DNA from: JANPEZ01 sp031423155
GTDB taxonomy: Bacteria; Actinomycetota; UBA4738; HRBIN12
Assembly (NCBI GenBank): GCA_031423155.1
Contig: JANPEZ010000100.1
Span: 1 to 48,859, forward strand
Reading direction: 5' to 3'
Length of the DNA: 48,859 nucleotides
The notes beneath the pieces were generated by a model that searched no databases, had not been told where the DNA came from, and saw only the letters and a program-made list of their open reading frames with translations. Of this stretch, positions 17,892-25,166 are shown piece after piece. Positions within the stretch are counted from its first letter, which is position 1; each line of letters begins with the position of its first letter. A program made the translations under genes and the position numbers.

Positions 17892-18295
17892 CCGGAAGGA
17901 TCGATGATCCGAAGGTCGCTGAAGTAACTGCGATAGAACCCGCGATCGCGCGTGAGCAAGCGATCGGCCTGCCTGGAAGCGTGAGCGCCAACCAGGAAGT
18001 CGGCGACGAGGCGGCTGCGGCTTCCTCCGGCTCGAAGGTACTCGCCCCAAGTCTTGCCCGCCAGGATCGCGCTCCCGCGATCGACGGGCGAGTAGGCAAC
18101 GCCCAACCGATCGAAAACCGGGCCTACATCGTCGATGCCTCTGAAGCCGGCGGCCACTTCGGCCCAGACGACCTCGCAGGAAACCAGAGCTCCCTCGGAT
18201 CCACAACTCAGGAGGGAGTTCACGGAACGCGCGGAGAAGCCCTGACCGGGCTCAAGAACATCGATGAGGACACTCGAGTCGACGGCCGTGATCAA
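17888..18295 (-). CDS. vapC: PIN-domain ribonuclease toxin (VapC family)
   Basis: 135-residue PIN domain with the expected acidic metal-binding residues: D6 in AVDSSVLIDVL, E46 in VVWAEVAAG, D99 in LVADFLVGAHA and D117 in LLTRDRGFYRSYF. These match the four-acid constellation of VapC endoribonucleases. It is translated directly after the antitoxin (ATGA overlap at 18292-18295), the standard toxin-antitoxin layout. Its 3' end is convergent with hisI, the stop codons overlapping in CTAG. Confidence 0.9.
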   Translation of the reverse strand: MITAVDSSVLIDVLEPGQGFSARSVNSLLSCGSEGALVSCEVVWAEVAAGFRGIDDVGPVFDRLGVAYSPVDRGSAILAGKTWGEYLRAGGSRSRLVADFLVGAHASRQADRLLTRDRGFYRSYFSDLRIIDPSG

Positions 18296-18552
18296 GGTCC
18301 GGGAGCCTCGATGGCATCGGGAGTTCCGCGGATCAACTCGATGAAGGCGTCCGTCGTCATCCCCGGGAAGGTGAAGGCGCCCGCGACCATCGCCTGGGCG
18401 TCGGCAACCGCGGTGCTTGCGACTCGTTTCCGCCCGACGAGGCAGCCGTTCTCCTCGTCGAACTCCAGAACATCACCCGGCCGGATCCCCAGGCGCTCTC
18501 GAAGCCGTTTCGGGATCGTGACCTGGCCTTTCTCACTCACTTTGGCTTTCAT
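18292..18552 (-). CDS. vapB: AbrB/MazE-type antitoxin (VapB family)
   Basis: 86 residues. The N-terminal SpoVT/AbrB swapped-hairpin DNA-binding domain is typical (KVSEKGQVTIPKRLRERLGIRPGDVLEF). The C-terminal half is the toxin-binding part, ending with a short Asp/Glu/Pro-rich tail. It neutralises the PIN toxin encoded next and should repress its own promoter. GGAGGG lies immediately before the ATG, closer than usual, and a TACAAT box six bases upstream of the ATG would be compatible with a leaderless transcript. A perfect inverted repeat 10 bp upstream (18562-18589) is the probable operator. Confidence 0.88.
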   Translation of the reverse strand: MKAKVSEKGQVTIPKRLRERLGIRPGDVLEFDEENGCLVGRKRVASTAVADAQAMVAGAFTFPGMTTDAFIELIRGTPDAIEAPGP

Positions 18553-18561
18553 CCCTCCATT

Positions 18562-18589
18562 GTAGGAATCCTTGTCAAGAGATTCCTAC
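18562..18589. promoter_or_regulatory. Inverted-repeat operator upstream of vapBC
   Basis: Perfect 9-bp inverted repeat: GTAGGAATC at 18562-18570 and GATTCCTAC at 18581-18589, separated by ten bases. It lies directly upstream of vapB and overlaps a TACAAT box on the minus strand. AbrB-type antitoxins autoregulate by binding such repeats, so this is the likely VapB(C) operator. It also lies about 75 bp upstream of hisG on the other strand, so the complex could affect hisG transcription. Confidence 0.6.
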
Positions 18590-18613
18590 TTTCCTGCTGT
18601 GTCATGTCCCCGG

Positions 18614-18619
18614 TACACT
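18614..18619 (+). promoter_or_regulatory. Possible -10 box of a hisG promoter
   Basis: TACACT at 18614-18619 is a good -10 hexamer about 43 bp upstream of the hisG ATG. hisG is separated from the other his genes by an opposing toxin-antitoxin pair and so needs its own promoter. No convincing -35 hexamer lies 16-18 bp upstream (TTCCTG is the nearest), so the call is tentative. Confidence 0.25.
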
Positions 18620-18661
18620 GCCATCTCGCCCGAAACGAGTCTGTGATGGGCGTCACCTCTC

Positions 18662-19537
18662 ATGTTGAAACTGGTCATCCCCAAGGGCTCCCTGGAGGAG
18701 CAGACGCTGCGGCTCTTCGAGGCAGCCGATCTTCACGTGAGCCGCGGCAGCACCCGCGACTACCACGGGAGCATCGATGACGAGCGCATCGAACGCGTGA
18801 GCCTCCTGCGTCCCCAAGAGATCCCGACGTACGTTCAGGATGGCTTCTTCGACCTCGGCATCACCGGCCAGGACTGGATCGCCGAGACCGGCGCCGACGT
18901 CGAGGTCCTCACGTCGCTCTCCTACGCCAAGTCGGGCACCGGCCACGGCACCAAGATCGTCCTGGCGGTCCCGAACGAGCACCCTGCCGACTCCGCCAAG
19001 GAGATGCCGGCCGGCTCGAGGATCTCCACCGAGTTCCTGAACCTGACGCGGCGCTACTTCGAGGAGCTGGGTGTCGACGTCAAGGTCATCTGGTCCTTCG
19101 GCGCCACCGAGGCCAAGGTTCCCGAGATCGTCGATGCCATCGTCGACATCACCGAGACCGGCAGCACACTGCGCGCCCACGGCATGAAGATCATCGAGAC
19201 GCTGTTCACGTCGGAGCCGGTGCTGGTCGCGAACAAGGAGGCCGCGGCCGACAGCTCCAAGCGCGCGGCGATGGACGACATCGTGACGCTACTGCTCGGG
19301 GCCCTGCGCGCCGAAGGCCGCGTGCTGATCAAGCTCAACGTCGGCGAGGAGGCACTGGCCGCGGTCCTGGCGGTGGTCCCCTCGATGAAGTCACCGACCG
19401 TCTCGCCACTCAACGAAGGCGGCTACGCGGTAGAGACGGTCGTCGAGAAGCGCACGGTCAACACGTTGATCCCGCAGCTGAAGACGGCCGGCGCCACGGA
19501 CATCCTCGAGATGCCGATCTCCAAGATCGTCCCCTAG
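18662..19537 (+). CDS. hisG: ATP phosphoribosyltransferase, long form
   Basis: 291 residues, the long HisG with a C-terminal ACT-like histidine-binding regulatory domain, so it does not need HisZ. The N-terminal LVIPKGSLEEQTLRLFEAADL, GFFDLGITGQDWIAE and the PRPP-binding DAIVDITETGSTLRAHG are diagnostic. The C-terminal domain (about 215-291) begins near RVLIKLNVGEEAL. It catalyses the first, feedback-inhibited step of histidine synthesis. It is isolated from hisDCBHAFI by vapBC. No strong Shine-Dalgarno precedes the ATG at 18662. Confidence 0.95.
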   Translation: MLKLVIPKGSLEEQTLRLFEAADLHVSRGSTRDYHGSIDDERIERVSLLRPQEIPTYVQDGFFDLGITGQDWIAETGADVEVLTSLSYAKSGTGHGTKIVLAVPNEHPADSAKEMPAGSRISTEFLNLTRRYFEELGVDVKVIWSFGATEAKVPEIVDAIVDITETGSTLRAHGMKIIETLFTSEPVLVANKEAAADSSKRAAMDDIVTLLLGALRAEGRVLIKLNVGEEALAAVLAVVPSMKSPTVSPLNEGGYAVETVVEKRTVNTLIPQLKTAGATDILEMPISKIVP

Positions 19538-19541
19538 AGGA

Positions 19542-19955
19542 TCAAACGACGGTCAAAGTGCCCTTCATCGAGGGATGGAGTGCGCAGAAGAACTCGTAGT
19601 CACCGGGAGCAAGCCCCTCTGTGCCTCGATGGAAAGCTCCTCCAAACAGGATCGTCGCGTCGATGTCGGTACCGATGACCGTGAACGTATGGGTCGACGG
19701 ATCCTTGTTCGCCACGGAGACCCGCGAGCCCGCAGTCGTGACGAGGCATCTAGGGGCGAACTTGAAATCCTCGATCGTGATCGTGAAGCGGGCCTCGTCC
19801 GTCAGATCGTCACACACGGGAGCCGGCTCCCCTGGAACGGAGACCGATGGCGCCGGTGTGGAGGCGGGAGTTGGGCTGCCGATGACAACGGAACTCGCGC
19901 TGCATGCCACCCCTCCGAGCCCTAGGGAGAGGACGGCGGCGATGGCTCTTCGCAT
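19542..19955 (-). CDS. Exported cupredoxin-like lipoprotein
   Basis: 137 residues. A short N-terminal signal with a lipoprotein-like cleavage site (GLGGVACSASS) is followed by a Ser/Pro/Thr-rich linker and a cupredoxin fold. Type I copper ligands appear complete: His in STHTFTV and the Cys-His-Met set in FFCALHPSMKGTLTVV. A second Cys pair (C48 and C70) could form a disulfide. It probably serves as an extracytoplasmic electron carrier or copper protein. It converges with hisG (4 bp apart) and diverges from the beta-helix gene at 20101. A second, different cupredoxin sits in the nos cluster at 37075. Confidence 0.82.
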   Translation of the reverse strand: MRRAIAAVLSLGLGGVACSASSVVIGSPTPASTPAPSVSVPGEPAPVCDDLTDEARFTITIEDFKFAPRCLVTTAGSRVSVANKDPSTHTFTVIGTDIDATILFGGAFHRGTEGLAPGDYEFFCALHPSMKGTLTVV

Positions 19956-20100
19956 GGTTCGCCTCGCTTCCTTGGTCGGCGGTTGACACGCTGCTGTCGA
20001 GAAGACCTACCGGCGCGCGAGTAGGTTCCCTCCGCATCCCTAAGAGGTTTGACCATGATTCGGGCAGCGGCTAGCCTCCCGACAACCGAAAGGAGTACGG

Positions 20101-21525
20101 ATGAGGGCCGGTGCTCGTCTGATCGCCTGCATATCGTTGTTCGGCGCGATGCTCGTCGGATCTCCGGCAGCACAGGCCGGGGTCACATGTGCTGTGCCGA
20201 CGACCGCCTATCCGACCATCCAGTCCGCGATCGACGACGGCTGCACGGTCATCAACGTGAGGGCGGGCTCGTACTCGGAGAACCTCACCGTTTCCAGCGG
20301 CAGCATCACGATCGACGGGGTCGGGATCGGCAAGACGAAGCTCCTGGCGAAGGGAACCGGCGCGGCGATCACCGTGTTGGGCGGCACCGTACTCATGAGG
20401 GAACTGACCCTGACGGATACGGACGCCGATAGCTCGGATTCGCCGGTCATCAACTATGCTGCACTAGCCCTCGACCGAGTGAAGATCACCGGCATGACGA
20501 CGTCGGGATCCACGGGGGGTGCCCTCCTCAATTTCGGATCGCTGGACATCAGTCAGAGCGCCGTCTCTAACAATACGGTCGCCGGCGCCAGCGGATCGGG
20601 AGGCGCGATCTTCAACAGCGGCGGCAGCATCACCATGAACTCCGCGACCTTCTCGGGCAACACAACCGACTATCGGGCGAGCGGCATCCACAATCAGTCG
20701 GCCGGGGTCATCTCGATCAGCGATTCGACCTTCAGCGGCAACGCGGCCGGAGGGGACCAGGGCGGCGTGATCCTAAACGTGGCCGGCTCGACGGTATCGA
20801 TCACGAACTCCACCTTCGCGAACAACACGGCCGGCACTGGCGCCACGGCGATCCTGAACTTCGGGGGTGCCGGTGAGGTTTCTCTGTTCAACAGCATCCT
20901 GGCCGATACCGACGGCGACAGCCCCCTTTGCGACGGCAGCGTCTCAACCGGCGGCAACAACATCGCGAGCGACACCACGTGCTTCGCGACGTCGGGCTCC
21001 GACCTTGCGGGTACGGATCCGCTGGTCCTGCCGCTGGCGAACAACGGCGGCGGCGTTCTCACTCACGCCCTCGACCCATCCAGTCCCGCCATCGATCACG
21101 GACCGGTGGGCTGTGGGGGCTTCGATGGGCGCGGCGTCCCTCGCCCGACCGGCTCGGTCCCTTGCGACACCGGCGGATACGAGCGCGCGTTCTGCGGCGG
21201 TGTTCTCGTGAACATCGTTGGCACGTCGGGCAAGGACGCTCTGACAGGAACCGGGAGCGCCGACGGGATCATGGGGCTAGCCGGCGCCGATGTCATCGAT
21301 GGCGCTGGAGGCAACGATGACATCTGCACCGGTGCAGGACTGGATCGGGCCTACGGCGGGGAGGGCGGCGACAAGCTCTACGGAGACGCGGGGAACGACC
21401 GACTCTTCGGCGATGCCGGGAGCGACGAGCTCTTCGGCCAAGAGGGCGACGACCGGTTGAACGGCGGTACCGGCAACGACGTGTGCCTCGGGGGGCCTGG
21501 TTCCGACACCTTGGTCTCATGCTGA
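20101..21525 (+). CDS. Secreted beta-helix protein with C-terminal RTX calcium-binding repeats
   Basis: 474 residues. Signal peptide (about 1-26, ending SPAAQA). The body (30-360) is a right-handed parallel beta-helix of the pectate-lyase/CSLREA-like type: PTIQSAIDDGCTVINVRAGSY, then repeated N-x-x-(F/I)-S-G-N rungs such as ATFSGNTTDY, STFSGNAAGG and STFANNTAGT. The last ~110 residues carry tandem GGxGxDxLxG RTX nonapeptides (GGEGGDKLYGDAGNDRLFGD). It is probably secreted and calcium-stabilised, with an adhesive or polysaccharide-related role; no catalytic residues are identifiable. A GAAAGGAG precedes the ATG closely. Confidence 0.82.
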   Translation: MRAGARLIACISLFGAMLVGSPAAQAGVTCAVPTTAYPTIQSAIDDGCTVINVRAGSYSENLTVSSGSITIDGVGIGKTKLLAKGTGAAITVLGGTVLMRELTLTDTDADSSDSPVINYAALALDRVKITGMTTSGSTGGALLNFGSLDISQSAVSNNTVAGASGSGGAIFNSGGSITMNSATFSGNTTDYRASGIHNQSAGVISISDSTFSGNAAGGDQGGVILNVAGSTVSITNSTFANNTAGTGATAILNFGGAGEVSLFNSILADTDGDSPLCDGSVSTGGNNIASDTTCFATSGSDLAGTDPLVLPLANNGGGVLTHALDPSSPAIDHGPVGCGGFDGRGVPRPTGSVPCDTGGYERAFCGGVLVNIVGTSGKDALTGTGSADGIMGLAGADVIDGAGGNDDICTGAGLDRAYGGEGGDKLYGDAGNDRLFGDAGSDELFGQEGDDRLNGGTGNDVCLGGPGSDTLVSC

Positions 21526-21558
21526 GGCAGGCACAGGACCCTCTGGCCGGTCGGCCGA

Positions 21559-21588
21559 TTGACACACCCGCCCGATGTCTGGCACGAT
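21559..21588 (+). promoter_or_regulatory. Candidate aceA promoter
   Basis: TTGACA at 21559-21564 is a perfect -35 hexamer. CACGAT at 21583-21588, 18 bp later, is a weak but possible -10. A start site near 21595 would put the palindrome at 21600-21615 immediately downstream and leave a leader of about 140 nt before the aceA ATG. Confidence 0.4.
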
Positions 21589-21599
21589 GACGCAGATGT

Positions 21600-21615
21600 T
21601 TGAACGCTCGTTCAA
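21600..21615. promoter_or_regulatory. TetR-type palindromic operator upstream of aceA
   Basis: Perfect palindrome TTGAACG-CT-CGTTCAA. The GAACGnnCGTTC core is of the kind bound by TetR-family regulators of acyl-CoA and aromatic metabolism (for example PaaR-like sites). It sits just downstream of the candidate promoter, where a bound repressor would block transcription. No TetR regulator is encoded in the window, so the binding protein is unknown. A ligand such as an acyl-CoA would fit control of the glyoxylate shunt, but that is inference. Confidence 0.6.
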
Positions 21616-21673
21616 CTACGTATCCAAGCGCTAGGCGCGAACCAGGCCAAAGCAGGCCCGGCCGCGCCACCGA

Positions 21674-21700
21674 CCCTTCGCCCGAAAGCGGAGGGTTTTT
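21674..21700 (+). terminator. Terminator-like hairpin in the aceA leader
   Basis: CCCTTCGC (21674-21681) pairs with GCGGAGGG (21688-21695), with one T-G wobble, and is followed at once by TTTTT (21696-21700). This is the shape of an intrinsic terminator, and it sits 35 bp upstream of the aceA ATG, downstream of the candidate promoter. GGCGCG (21634-21639) and CGCGCC (21663-21668) can form a second stem just before it. It is either an attenuator in the aceA leader or a read-through guard for the upstream gene. Confidence 0.55.
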
Positions 21701-21734
21701 CGTTCCCTCGACACTTCGAGCACAGGAGCCGGAG

Positions 21735-23075
21735 ATGAGCGACAAGGACACGCAAGAGCAGATCAGCCGAGAGGCGGAGGAACTAGAGCGCGAGTGGGAG
21801 ACCAACCCCCGCTGGCAGGGCGTCGAGCGACCGTACTCGGCCGAGGAGGTAGTTCGCCTGCGCGGTTCCGTTCGCGTGGAGCAGACGATCGCCCGCCGCG
21901 GCTCCGAGCGCCTCTGGGACATGATCAACTCCGAGGACTTCGTCTCGGCGTTGGGCGCGCTCACTGGAGGCCAGGCCGTCGAGATGGTCAAGGCGGGCCT
22001 GAGGGCCATCTACCTTTCCGGCTGGCAGGTCGCGGCCGACGCTAACTCCGCCGGCCAGACCTACCCCGACCAGTCGCTCTACCCGGCCAACTCGGTTCCG
22101 ACGGTCGTGCGCCGGTTGAACAACGCGCTTCAGCGTGCCGACCAGATCGCGTGGTCATCGGGAGAGCGACGCGAGTTCATGGCTCCGATCGTCGCAGACG
22201 CCGAGGCCGGATTCGGCGGAACGCTGAACGCCTTCGAACTGATGCGCGCGATGATCGAGGCCGGCGCTTCGGGTGTTCACTACGAGGACCAGCTAGCGAG
22301 CGAGAAGAAGTGCGGACACCTGGGCGGCAAGGTTCTGGTGCCGACGGATCAGTTCATCCGGACGCTGACGGCCGCGCGCCTGGCTGCCGACGTGCTCGAC
22401 GTCCCGACCGTCCTGCTGGCGCGCACCGACGCCCTCGCGGCGACACTGCTCACGAGTGACATCGACCCGCGCGACAAGCGCTTCACGAACGGCGAGCGCA
22501 CTCACGAAGGCTTCTACCGCGTCCAGGATGGCATCGAGTCTGCGACCGCTCGCGCCATCTCGTACGCGCCGTACTGCGACATGCTGTGGTGTGAGACCTC
22601 AACGCCGGATCTTGAGGAAGCGCGCGTCTTCGCCGAGGGTGTGCACGCGATGTACCCCGGAAAGCTGTTGGCCTACAACTGCTCTCCCTCGTTCAACTGG
22701 AAGTCGCACCTGGACGATGCGACGATCGCGCAGTTCCAGAAGGAGCTGGCGGCGATGGGCTACCGGTTCCAGTTCATCACGCTTGCGGGGTTCCACGCAC
22801 TTAACGCTTCCATGTTCGAGCTGGCCAAGGGATACGCAGCTGAGGGCATGACCGCCTACGTTCGTCTCCAGGAGCGCGAGTTCGCGATGGAGTCCGACGG
22901 CTACACGGCGACCCGTCACCAGGCCGAGGTCGGAACCGGCTACTTCGATCAGGTATCGCAGGTGATAAGCGGGGGAACCGCCTCGACGCTGGCGCTCAAG
23001 GGCTCGACCGAAGAAGCGCAGTTCCTCGCAGAGGACGAGACCTCGCACTCCAAGGAGATCCAGAAAGCCGACTAG
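21735..23075 (+). CDS. aceA: Isocitrate lyase
   Basis: 446 residues, the prokaryotic short-form length. The catalytic loop KKCGH is intact at residues 191-195 (active-site C193). Metal- and substrate-binding segments PIVADAEAGFGG and LLARTDALAATL are present, and the late active-site region AYNCSPSFNW is typical. It splits isocitrate into glyoxylate and succinate, allowing growth on acetate or fatty acids; malate synthase is not in the window. I chose ATG at 21735 because GGAGCCGGAG precedes it; upstream in-frame codons lie in the leader with its hairpin. An acyl-CoA ligase is encoded 20 kb away. Confidence 0.95.
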   Translation: MSDKDTQEQISREAEELEREWETNPRWQGVERPYSAEEVVRLRGSVRVEQTIARRGSERLWDMINSEDFVSALGALTGGQAVEMVKAGLRAIYLSGWQVAADANSAGQTYPDQSLYPANSVPTVVRRLNNALQRADQIAWSSGERREFMAPIVADAEAGFGGTLNAFELMRAMIEAGASGVHYEDQLASEKKCGHLGGKVLVPTDQFIRTLTAARLAADVLDVPTVLLARTDALAATLLTSDIDPRDKRFTNGERTHEGFYRVQDGIESATARAISYAPYCDMLWCETSTPDLEEARVFAEGVHAMYPGKLLAYNCSPSFNWKSHLDDATIAQFQKELAAMGYRFQFITLAGFHALNASMFELAKGYAAEGMTAYVRLQEREFAMESDGYTATRHQAEVGTGYFDQVSQVISGGTASTLALKGSTEEAQFLAEDETSHSKEIQKAD

Positions 23076-23078
23076 CGG

Positions 23079-23407
23079 TTGGATCTGCTCGCAAACGCTC
23101 GGCATCTCTTCTTCCATCGCGCGGACATCGCGCTCGTGCATCGCGATAACGGTCAGCGGAGAGGTGGCGGTGACGCTGGCTGTGCGCCCGTGACGCTCGA
23201 ACAGGGCTATCTCGCCGAAGAGATCGCCTCGGAGACCAGCTGTCTTCCCTGGGAGACGTCGATCTCGTCGGCCCAACGGGCGACCTGCTCGCGCTCTTTC
23301 TTCGATAGAACGGCGAAGAGCGGGATCCCCGCGAGGCGGCCGACGTCCCTGCGCGGATGGTTCGCGAAGACGCCAGTGCGTGTGAGATAGGGTCGGCGCG
23401 TGGCCAT
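23079..23407 (-). pseudogene. Decayed cyclic-nucleotide-binding domain gene
   Basis: On the minus strand one frame (23407 down to about 23228) encodes LAGIPLFAVLSKKEREQVAR and DEIDVSQGRQLVSE, the start of a Crp-type cNMP-binding domain. The homology resumes in another frame at 23228 with GDLFGEIALFERHGRTASVT and continues to about 23079 (MEEEMPSVCEQIQ). The roughly 30 residues that normally separate these parts, including the beta-roll middle strands, are missing. So an internal deletion of about 95 bp shifted the frame. The C-terminus then runs without homology into the aceA 3' end, and the N-terminus overlaps the start of the FAD-oxidase gene by 8 bp. It explains the 324-bp gap after aceA. 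Confidence 0.75.
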
Positions 23408-24593
23408 CACGTACTTGGACGAGCCGCCGGCCACCGCCGACCTGGTGATCGTGGGCGGAGGCGTGATCGGCGCGGCGACCGCCTTCCACGCAGCGCGCGC
23501 GGGGCTTCGGCCCCTGATCGTGGAGGCGCGGCCGCGCCTCTGCACGCTGACCACGCCGGTAGCGGCGGGCGCATTCCGGCTTCAGTTCGACAGCCTCGAG
23601 GAACTCGAACTCGTCCGCGAGTCGGTCGAGTTGTTCCTGAACTTCGCCGAAGCCACAGGCCAGCGCGAGTATGAGCTTCCCGTCGCTCAGCGCGGCTACC
23701 TATGGCTGACCACCGACGAGAAGACGGCCGCCAGACAGAGGAAGCTGGTCGCGCATTTGCACGCCTGGGGGCAGACGGACGTCGAGACGATCGACGGCGA
23801 CACGGCTCGGGAGCGCTGGCCCTGGATCTCGCCCGAGATAGTGCAGGTCCGGTGGCGAGCCGGCGACGGGTTCCTCGATACGAAGAAGTTGACCTTCGGG
23901 CTCGTCGCAGGGGCCGATGCCGACGTCGTGACATCGTGCGAGGTACAGGGCTTCCGCATCCGCGGCGACCGACTGGAAGCGGTCGTGACCGCGCGGGGCG
24001 AGATCTCGTGCGGGGCCGCGGTCATCGCGACCGGTCCGTTGTCTCGCCAGATCGCGGGCCTGGCGGGGGTAGACCTGCCCCTCGTGACCATCCGGCGGCA
24101 GAAGTTGATCCTTCCGGAAGTACCCGAGGTCCCGGGCGACGGACCGATGACGATCGATGAGGACACGGGCGCCCACTGGCGCCCGGCGCGCGAGGGCGCG
24201 TGGCTGCTTCACACCGATCCGGCGACGCCGCCGAGCGAGGCGACGATGGACGTTCCGACGGACCACCGCTTCGCCTTCCGTTTGATGGATCCGTCTTCGC
24301 CTGTGAGCGTGGCCCGAGTGGTGCCGTTCTGGCGCGATGTCTGGGATCGCGGTTCCGATCACTGGATGTTGCAGGCCGGCCAATACACGGTCACTCCCGA
24401 CTACCGGCCGGTGATCGGAACCACGGCCGTCGCCGGACTCTTCGTCAACACCGGATACAGCGGGCACGGCATCATGCTCGGTGCCGCGGGCGGTCGCATC
24501 TGCTCCGAGACCCTGACAGGCGCAGTGACGGACGAGGACAACCCGTTCTCGCCCTCGCGCGTGTTCGAAAGACTGGAGCAGCCGACGCTATGA
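23400..24593 (+). CDS. DAO-family FAD-dependent oxidoreductase
   Basis: 397 residues with an N-terminal dinucleotide-binding motif (DLVIVGGGVIGAATAFHAARAG, GxGxxG type) and the C-terminal DAO-family FAD contact region GLFVNTGYSGHGIMLGAAGG. It resembles sarcosine-oxidase beta-type and D-amino-acid dehydrogenases, oxidising a secondary or D-amino acid. The start is GTG at 23400. It overlaps the following GNAT gene by ATGA, and a DapA-type aldolase follows. That grouping suggests catabolism of an amino-acid-like compound, but the substrate is not determined. Confidence 0.85.
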   Translation: MAITYLDEPPATADLVIVGGGVIGAATAFHAARAGLRPLIVEARPRLCTLTTPVAAGAFRLQFDSLEELELVRESVELFLNFAEATGQREYELPVAQRGYLWLTTDEKTAARQRKLVAHLHAWGQTDVETIDGDTARERWPWISPEIVQVRWRAGDGFLDTKKLTFGLVAGADADVVTSCEVQGFRIRGDRLEAVVTARGEISCGAAVIATGPLSRQIAGLAGVDLPLVTIRRQKLILPEVPEVPGDGPMTIDEDTGAHWRPAREGAWLLHTDPATPPSEATMDVPTDHRFAFRLMDPSSPVSVARVVPFWRDVWDRGSDHWMLQAGQYTVTPDYRPVIGTTAVAGLFVNTGYSGHGIMLGAAGGRICSETLTGAVTDEDNPFSPSRVFERLEQPTL

Positions 24594-25156
24594 AGCCCTT
24601 CGAACTCGCAGGGCCGATCGAGACGAAGAGGCTGCGGCTGCGGGCCTTCAGACCCGAAGACTTCGACGTCCTCTACTCCTACCAATCCAGAGACGACACC
24701 ACCCGCTACCTCTACTGGGCCGCGCGGACACGCGAGGAGGTTCAGCAGGCACTGGAGCGCAAGATCGCCGCGACGGCCATCCGTTCTGAGGGCGACTTCC
24801 TCGCACTGGCCGCCGAGCTGACCTCGACGGGCGCGGTGGTCGGCGACGTGGTCCTCGGACTCGAGAGCGAGCAACACTCCCAGGGCGAGATCGGATATAT
24901 GGTCCACCCCGATCATCACGGCCACGGCTACGCGACCGAGGCAACGGAACCCTTGCTGCGCATAGCATTCGAAGAGCTAGGCCTGCATCGCGTGATAGGT
25001 CGCGTCGAGGCCCGCAACGCGCCCTCGGCCCGCGTCCTGGAGAAACTCGGCATGCGGCGTGAGGCTCACCTGATCGAGAACGAGTTCGTCAGGGGCGAAT
25101 GGCAGAGCGAACTGGTCTACGCGATCCTCGCGAGCGAGTGGCGGTCGCGCGCGTAG
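24590..25156 (+). CDS. RimJ/RimL-type GNAT acetyltransferase
   Basis: 188 residues: TKRLRLRAFRPEDFDVLYSY at the start, acetyl-CoA loop DHHGHGYATEAT (Q/H-x-x-G-x-G/A type), and the C-terminal ARNAPSARVLEKLGMRREAH signature of the RimJ/RimL subfamily. It acetylates an amino group of a protein or small molecule. It is translationally coupled to the preceding FAD oxidoreductase (ATGA). The DapA-like gene begins 10 bp later. Confidence 0.85.
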   Translation: MKPFELAGPIETKRLRLRAFRPEDFDVLYSYQSRDDTTRYLYWAARTREEVQQALERKIAATAIRSEGDFLALAAELTSTGAVVGDVVLGLESEQHSQGEIGYMVHPDHHGHGYATEATEPLLRIAFEELGLHRVIGRVEARNAPSARVLEKLGMRREAHLIENEFVRGEWQSELVYAILASEWRSRA

Positions 25157-25166
25157 ACTCGCCGCC

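Noticed and set aside
18570..18600. TTGACA -35 box for vapB on the minus strand
   Set aside because: TTGACA is present, but the TACAAT box is only 8 bp further on, and no -10 lies 16-18 bp away, so it is not a conventional promoter.
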